Below, piece after piece: positions 60,659 through 64,000 of a stretch of DNA of 64,000 nt (its first letter is position 1; the number at the start of each line of letters is the position of its first letter). Location: assembly GCA_017642935.1 (NCBI GenBank), contig JAEPOK010000002.1, positions 744,001-808,000 on the forward strand. The letters are read 5' to 3'. The translations under genes and the position numbers were made by a program. The notes beneath the pieces are model-generated. The model was not told the origin of the DNA. It ran no database searches and saw only the letters and a program-made list of their open reading frames with translations. Origin of the DNA: Hyphomicrobiales bacterium (lineage in GTDB: Bacteria > Pseudomonadota > Alphaproteobacteria > Rhizobiales > MH13).

Positions 60659-61402
60659 TCAGAATGCTGACAGGCGGCGCGGTCTGTTGGGCGCAGGACG
60701 ATGGTTGCGCAGATGGGTTTCGGCAACGCTGAGATTGATCGCCCAGCCAAGCGTGATCATCAGCGTCACCATGCTGGGGGTCAGTTCGCCAAGAGCCAGA
60801 AAGGTTAGGAAGAGGAGGATCGCCTGCGTGCTTTCGCTCAACCCAATCGCATAGGCGCGGGTCATCCAGGTGCGGTGGGCGTGCACGCGGCGCGACGCGA
60901 TGGCAAACAGCGCGATCAGGATGGAGGCAAGCATGGTCGAGCCGACAACCATGCGCATGCCGGTGCGAGCCGGTACAGAGGGGTCCGCGGCGTGGAGTGA
61001 TAGTGTCAGCCATAGTCCCGACAAAGCAGCGACCAGGCCGCTGATCGCGACCGCCTTGCCGATCAGGCGGTGCAAATCCGGCCGCTTGGCGAGCAGCGGG
61101 GATGAGAACAACAGTGCACCCAGGCCGCTGAACAGCGGCGCGGACGTCACATGCAACACCAGCGGCAAGGGCTCGGCGATGAACGTGCGGGTCTTGGCAT
61201 CAAGCGACGACGTCAGGGGTGTTTCCGCCAACCAGGTGAGGCGAAAGAAGGCAAAGGCCAGTGGGATCACGGCCAGGGTCGAAAGCCCTAACGTTGTGCG
61301 GTGCTTGATGAGCCAGGACAGGCGGTCTGACGGGATGCTGCTGGAAAACGAGCGGTGGGCGGTTGGGCTGGTGAGCTGATGGGGGGTGATGAGGCAGGGC
61401 AT
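60659..61402 (-). CDS. DUF2306 membrane protein
   Basis: A 247-residue membrane protein with about seven helices of the DUF2306 type. LHVTSAPLFSGLGALLFSSPL, RPDLHRLIGKAVAISGLVAALSG (about 108-130) and HAHRTWMTRAYAIGLSESTQA contain the conserved histidines, which could bind haem. No function is known. It is upstream of the ABC exporter by 68 bases and may share a promoter. The first 30 residues are polar and the start may be a later codon. Confidence 0.75.
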   Translation of the reverse strand: MPCLITPHQLTSPTAHRSFSSSIPSDRLSWLIKHRTTLGLSTLAVIPLAFAFFRLTWLAETPLTSSLDAKTRTFIAEPLPLVLHVTSAPLFSGLGALLFSSPLLAKRPDLHRLIGKAVAISGLVAALSGLWLTLSLHAADPSVPARTGMRMVVGSTMLASILIALFAIASRRVHAHRTWMTRAYAIGLSESTQAILLFLTFLALGELTPSMVTLMITLGWAINLSVAETHLRNHRPAPNRPRRLSAF

Positions 61403-61602
61403 TCTGGTCTCCTGTGGAGCGCCTGCCTACATATTGAAAAAAGTCAGAACCATTGCCGAAATTGCCATTCATTATATGCAAAAATGCATGCTTGAGCGCA
61501 CTGCCACCTGCCTTACAGTGTTGAAGACGTGCGCTGTGTGTGATCGGCGAGGCGTCCGGTGGGCCGGTATCGGTCAAGAATGCAGACGGAGAGATTGAGA
61601 GT

Positions 61603-62547
61603 TTGAGCCAGGGCCATCGACATCTGCTGACACGGCGAAAGCTGTTGGCGGCTGCGCTGCCTCTGACCTCAGGGTTTGTTGGTGGGCTTGCCTTTGCGCC
61701 GCAAACTGGGTCTGGTGTCTGGCGCGTGCCATTCGCCGCCGCTTCGTCTTCGCCAACCCAAGCCTTTATGTCCGACACGCTCCCCCATCCCGACTGGTCC
61801 ACCTTGGAAGTCGGCCCGCAGGTTCGCATCAAAGCCATTGTCGATGGTGATACGGTGGAGTTGGAACGTGGGCCCGATGTGCGCATGGTCGGCACGCAGG
61901 CGCCCAAGCTGCCGTTAGGACGTGATCATGTGGCCGAGTGGCCTTTGGCCCGGGCCGCCAAACGCTTGCTGGAAGAGTTGGTGGATGTCGGCGGGGCTGA
62001 CGCGCAGCTCTTCTTTGGTGGTCGGCGAGGCGATCGCCACGGGCGGCATCTGGCACACATCGTTCTCAACAATGGCCCCGATGGTCCGATCTGGCTGCAA
62101 GGGTCGATGGTGTTGGCCGGGCTCGCCCGTGTCTACACGTTTGCCGACAATCGATCGCTGATCCCAGACCTGTTGCTGCGCGAACATGTCGCGCGCGAAC
62201 AGCAGCGCGCTGTCTGGGATCATCCCTATTATGCGGTGCGTGATGCCCGCGATGCTGAGGCACTGTTGGAGCGCACCAACCATTTTGAGCTTGTGGAAGG
62301 CATTGTTCTCAACGTCGCCGCGCATCGCGCGCGTTGGTACCTTAATTTTGGCGAAACTTGGCGCGAAGACTTCACCGTTACCATTGATCGAGAGCATGAT
62401 CCGGTGTTTGAGGACAGCAGAGTAGATCTCAATGCCCTGCAGGGCGCGCCGGTTCGGGTGCGCGGTTGGGTGATGGACGATGGCGGGCCGATGATCCGCG
62501 TGGATCACCCCGAGGCCATTGAGCGGCTGACGACGGACAACCGCTGA
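61603..62547 (+). CDS. thermonuclease-like protein, altered active site
   Basis: About 314 residues. The N-terminus has TRRKLLAAALPLTSGFVGGL, a twin-arginine-like export signal. The staphylococcal-nuclease fold follows: KAIVDGDTVELE, VRMVGTQAPKLPLGR and GDRHGRHLAHIVL, then a long C-terminal part (WYLNFGETWREDFTVTI). Compared with staphylococcal nuclease, the DTPE motif reads TQAPK, so the calcium aspartate and the catalytic glutamate are replaced (Gln, Lys), while both arginines remain. It may be inactive or use another mechanism. The start is uncertain: TTG at 61603 is chosen, with GTG at 61540 and ATG at 61767 as alternatives. Confidence 0.75.
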   Translation: MSQGHRHLLTRRKLLAAALPLTSGFVGGLAFAPQTGSGVWRVPFAAASSSPTQAFMSDTLPHPDWSTLEVGPQVRIKAIVDGDTVELERGPDVRMVGTQAPKLPLGRDHVAEWPLARAAKRLLEELVDVGGADAQLFFGGRRGDRHGRHLAHIVLNNGPDGPIWLQGSMVLAGLARVYTFADNRSLIPDLLLREHVAREQQRAVWDHPYYAVRDARDAEALLERTNHFELVEGIVLNVAAHRARWYLNFGETWREDFTVTIDREHDPVFEDSRVDLNALQGAPVRVRGWVMDDGGPMIRVDHPEAIERLTTDNR

Positions 62548-62582
62548 GGCCGAAACGCCCAATTCTGAGGACCAGAAAACCT

Positions 62583-64000
62583 TTGCGCCTTCCTTTGATT
62601 GCACGTCTGGCAAGCACCGCGCTGGCGGCCCTTGTGGTCGCCGCGTGCCTGTCCGTGGATGGCGATGGCCCGCTGATCCCGCTGACGATGGACGGCACCG
62701 AACCGGGGCCGACCGCGACGCTCGCCGCCGAGGAAGCGATTGGCGCGCGTGAACATCCGCGCATTCTCGATGCGTTTGGTGGCGTCTACGAAGACCCGGA
62801 GCTGGAAACCCGCTTGGTTGCCATGCTGCGCCAGGTGATCGCGGCTTCCGATGAGCCGGGGCGGGTCTATCGTCTGACATTGCTCGATTCGGCGAGCGTC
62901 AACGCCTTCGCCCTGCCGGGCGGTTATCTTTATGTAACGCGCGGTCTTTTGGCGCTGGCCAACGACGAGTCCGAGGTTGCGGCTGTCGTGGCGCATGAGA
63001 TCGGCCATGTGACGCGGCGCCATGCCATCGCCCGCGAACAGGAGGTGCGCACAGCCGCCCTGATCGACCGCGTGTTGACCGATGTCTTGTCGGACCCGTC
63101 GGCGGCGCAGATGGCGGTGCTTGCCAACGGTGTGTCCTTGGCGCAATTCTCGCAAAATCAAGAGCTTGAGGCTGACGAACTTGGTGTGCGCACGATTGGC
63201 CGGGCGGGTTATGACCCCTATGCGGCGGCGCGGTTTCTGGAAACCATGGCGCGGTTCAGTGCGTTGGATGCGTTGCCGGGCGATGGCGGTGTGCCGAGCT
63301 TCTTGTCCAGCCATCCCTCGACGCCAGCGCGTATCGATGCGGCCGTTCGTCTTGCCCGCCAGTTCGGCGCGCCGGGCATCGGGACGACCGAGCGCGAGCG
63401 CTATCTGGACGCGATCGATGGGATGGTGTTTGGCGAGCCGACCGATGAAGGCGTGGTGCGTGGTCGCCGGTTCTTGCACCCCGGGCTTGGCATTGCCTTT
63501 GAAGCTCCGGCGGGATTCCGGCTCGACAACACGCCGCAGGCGGTGCTCGGAGCCCATGAGGATGGCCGGGCTCTGCGCTTTGATGGCGTGGAACTGCGGC
63601 GTGGCCAGAGCCTGGAAGAGTATCTTCAGGCTGGCTGGATCGACGGTCTTGATGCCAGCAGCATCGCGCTGACTACGACCAACGGGCTGCGCGTTGCGAC
63701 TGCCAACGCGGCGGCCGGCGGCTGGGTGTTCAAGGTGGCTGTGATCGAGGTCGGTGACCGGGTCTACCGGTTCATCTTTGCCAATGACCGGCGCACAGAC
63801 GCCTTCGCGCAGGCGGTGGCAAGCGTGGTGGCTTCGTTCCGGCAAATGTCGGCGGATGAGCGAGGCGGCATCGAACCATTGCGCATTGATGTGGTCACGG
63901 TAGCGCGCGGCGACAGCGTGGCTTCCTTGGCGCGGCGCATGGACACGGGCGGGGATGCCGAAGCGCTGTTTCGCATTCTCAATGCGCTGGGACCAGGCGA
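62583..64000 (+). CDS. M48 metallopeptidase lipoprotein, C-terminally cut by window
   Basis: A frame open to the window end, at least 472 residues. The TTG at 62583 starts LRLPLIARLASTAL, followed by a lipobox LVVAAC, so it is a lipoprotein facing the periplasm. The zinc motif HEIGH with HVTRRHA lies near residue 138, and the third ligand EADELG near 196, as in M48 (BepA-like) proteases that watch outer membrane assembly. A second half follows, ending in IDVVTVARGDSVASLARRM, the start of a LysM-like wall-binding module. The ATG-less start has GAGG 12 bases before it. The stop is outside the window. Confidence 0.85.
   Translation, partial: MRLPLIARLASTALAALVVAACLSVDGDGPLIPLTMDGTEPGPTATLAAEEAIGAREHPRILDAFGGVYEDPELETRLVAMLRQVIAASDEPGRVYRLTLLDSASVNAFALPGGYLYVTRGLLALANDESEVAAVVAHEIGHVTRRHAIAREQEVRTAALIDRVLTDVLSDPSAAQMAVLANGVSLAQFSQNQELEADELGVRTIGRAGYDPYAAARFLETMARFSALDALPGDGGVPSFLSSHPSTPARIDAAVRLARQFGAPGIGTTERERYLDAIDGMVFGEPTDEGVVRGRRFLHPGLGIAFEAPAGFRLDNTPQAVLGAHEDGRALRFDGVELRRGQSLEEYLQAGWIDGLDASSIALTTTNGLRVATANAAAGGWVFKVAVIEVGDRVYRFIFANDRRTDAFAQAVASVVASFRQMSADERGGIEPLRIDVVTVARGDSVASLARRMDTGGDAEALFRILNALGPG

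Noticed and set aside
1-64000. CRISPR array or insertion sequence
   Set aside because: No regularly spaced repeat-spacer series and no transposase frame were found; the only repeats are the palindromic intergenic elements and short tandem repeats listed.

Overview
The window is GC-rich, densely packed chromosomal DNA from an alphaproteobacterium, most probably of the Hyphomicrobiales (Rhizobiales). That rests on family content (fused TAXI-type TRAP permease, ExoD, DUF3772 MscS channel, PuuD-type urate oxidase, CelD-like acetyltransferase), on alternative GTG/TTG starts, and on palindromic intergenic repeats of a type common in that order. No genus can be assigned. There is no rRNA, CRISPR array, prophage, integrase or transposase. 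Two tRNA genes are present: Leu-CAA and Arg-CCU.

Region by region. 1-6 kb: DUF4399 protein, GluQRS, AlkA-type glycosylase, HNH nuclease, two secreted repeat/PAN proteins, DsbB, ExoD, tRNA-Leu. 6-13.3 kb: a PhnD-type binding protein coupled to a membrane GGDEF-EAL protein, then a glycine betaine/choline-type ABC importer. 13.3-26.3 kb: RidA, a large MscS channel, an acyl-CoA synthetase, two polysaccharide-related genes, a NIT-domain chemoreceptor, DUF924, TusA, CobW-type GTPase and a D,D-carboxypeptidase. 26.5-34.6 kb: TAXI-TRAP transporter, M20 amidohydrolase, MipA, TSUP permease and small secreted proteins. 58.7-64 kb: tRNA-Arg, an ABC-2 exporter, a DUF2306 membrane protein, a nuclease-like protein and a truncated M48 lipoprotein.

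The centrepiece is 35-58.3 kb, an almost complete purine-to-ammonia pathway. Guanine deaminase and XdhABC make urate. PuuD, UraH and a fused allantoinase/OHCU decarboxylase convert urate to allantoate. (S)-ureidoglycine aminohydrolase and ureidoglycolate lyase finish the ureide branch, and urease UreABC with UreDEFG splits the released urea. The puuD gene overlaps ureD, so urate oxidation and urease lie in one long leftward run from uraH to ureG. The one missing step is allantoate amidohydrolase.

Oddities: three AT-richer orphan genes sit at seams of this chromosome, two of them inside the urate/urease run. A 48-codon ureE-like fragment lies beside one of them. A 90-bp palindromic repeat occurs twice with exactly equal length. 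A 107-bp palindromic element, a possible structured leader before the TAXI gene, and a hairpin-rich non-coding tract ending in a strong terminator (about 50.1-50.5 kb) are also present.
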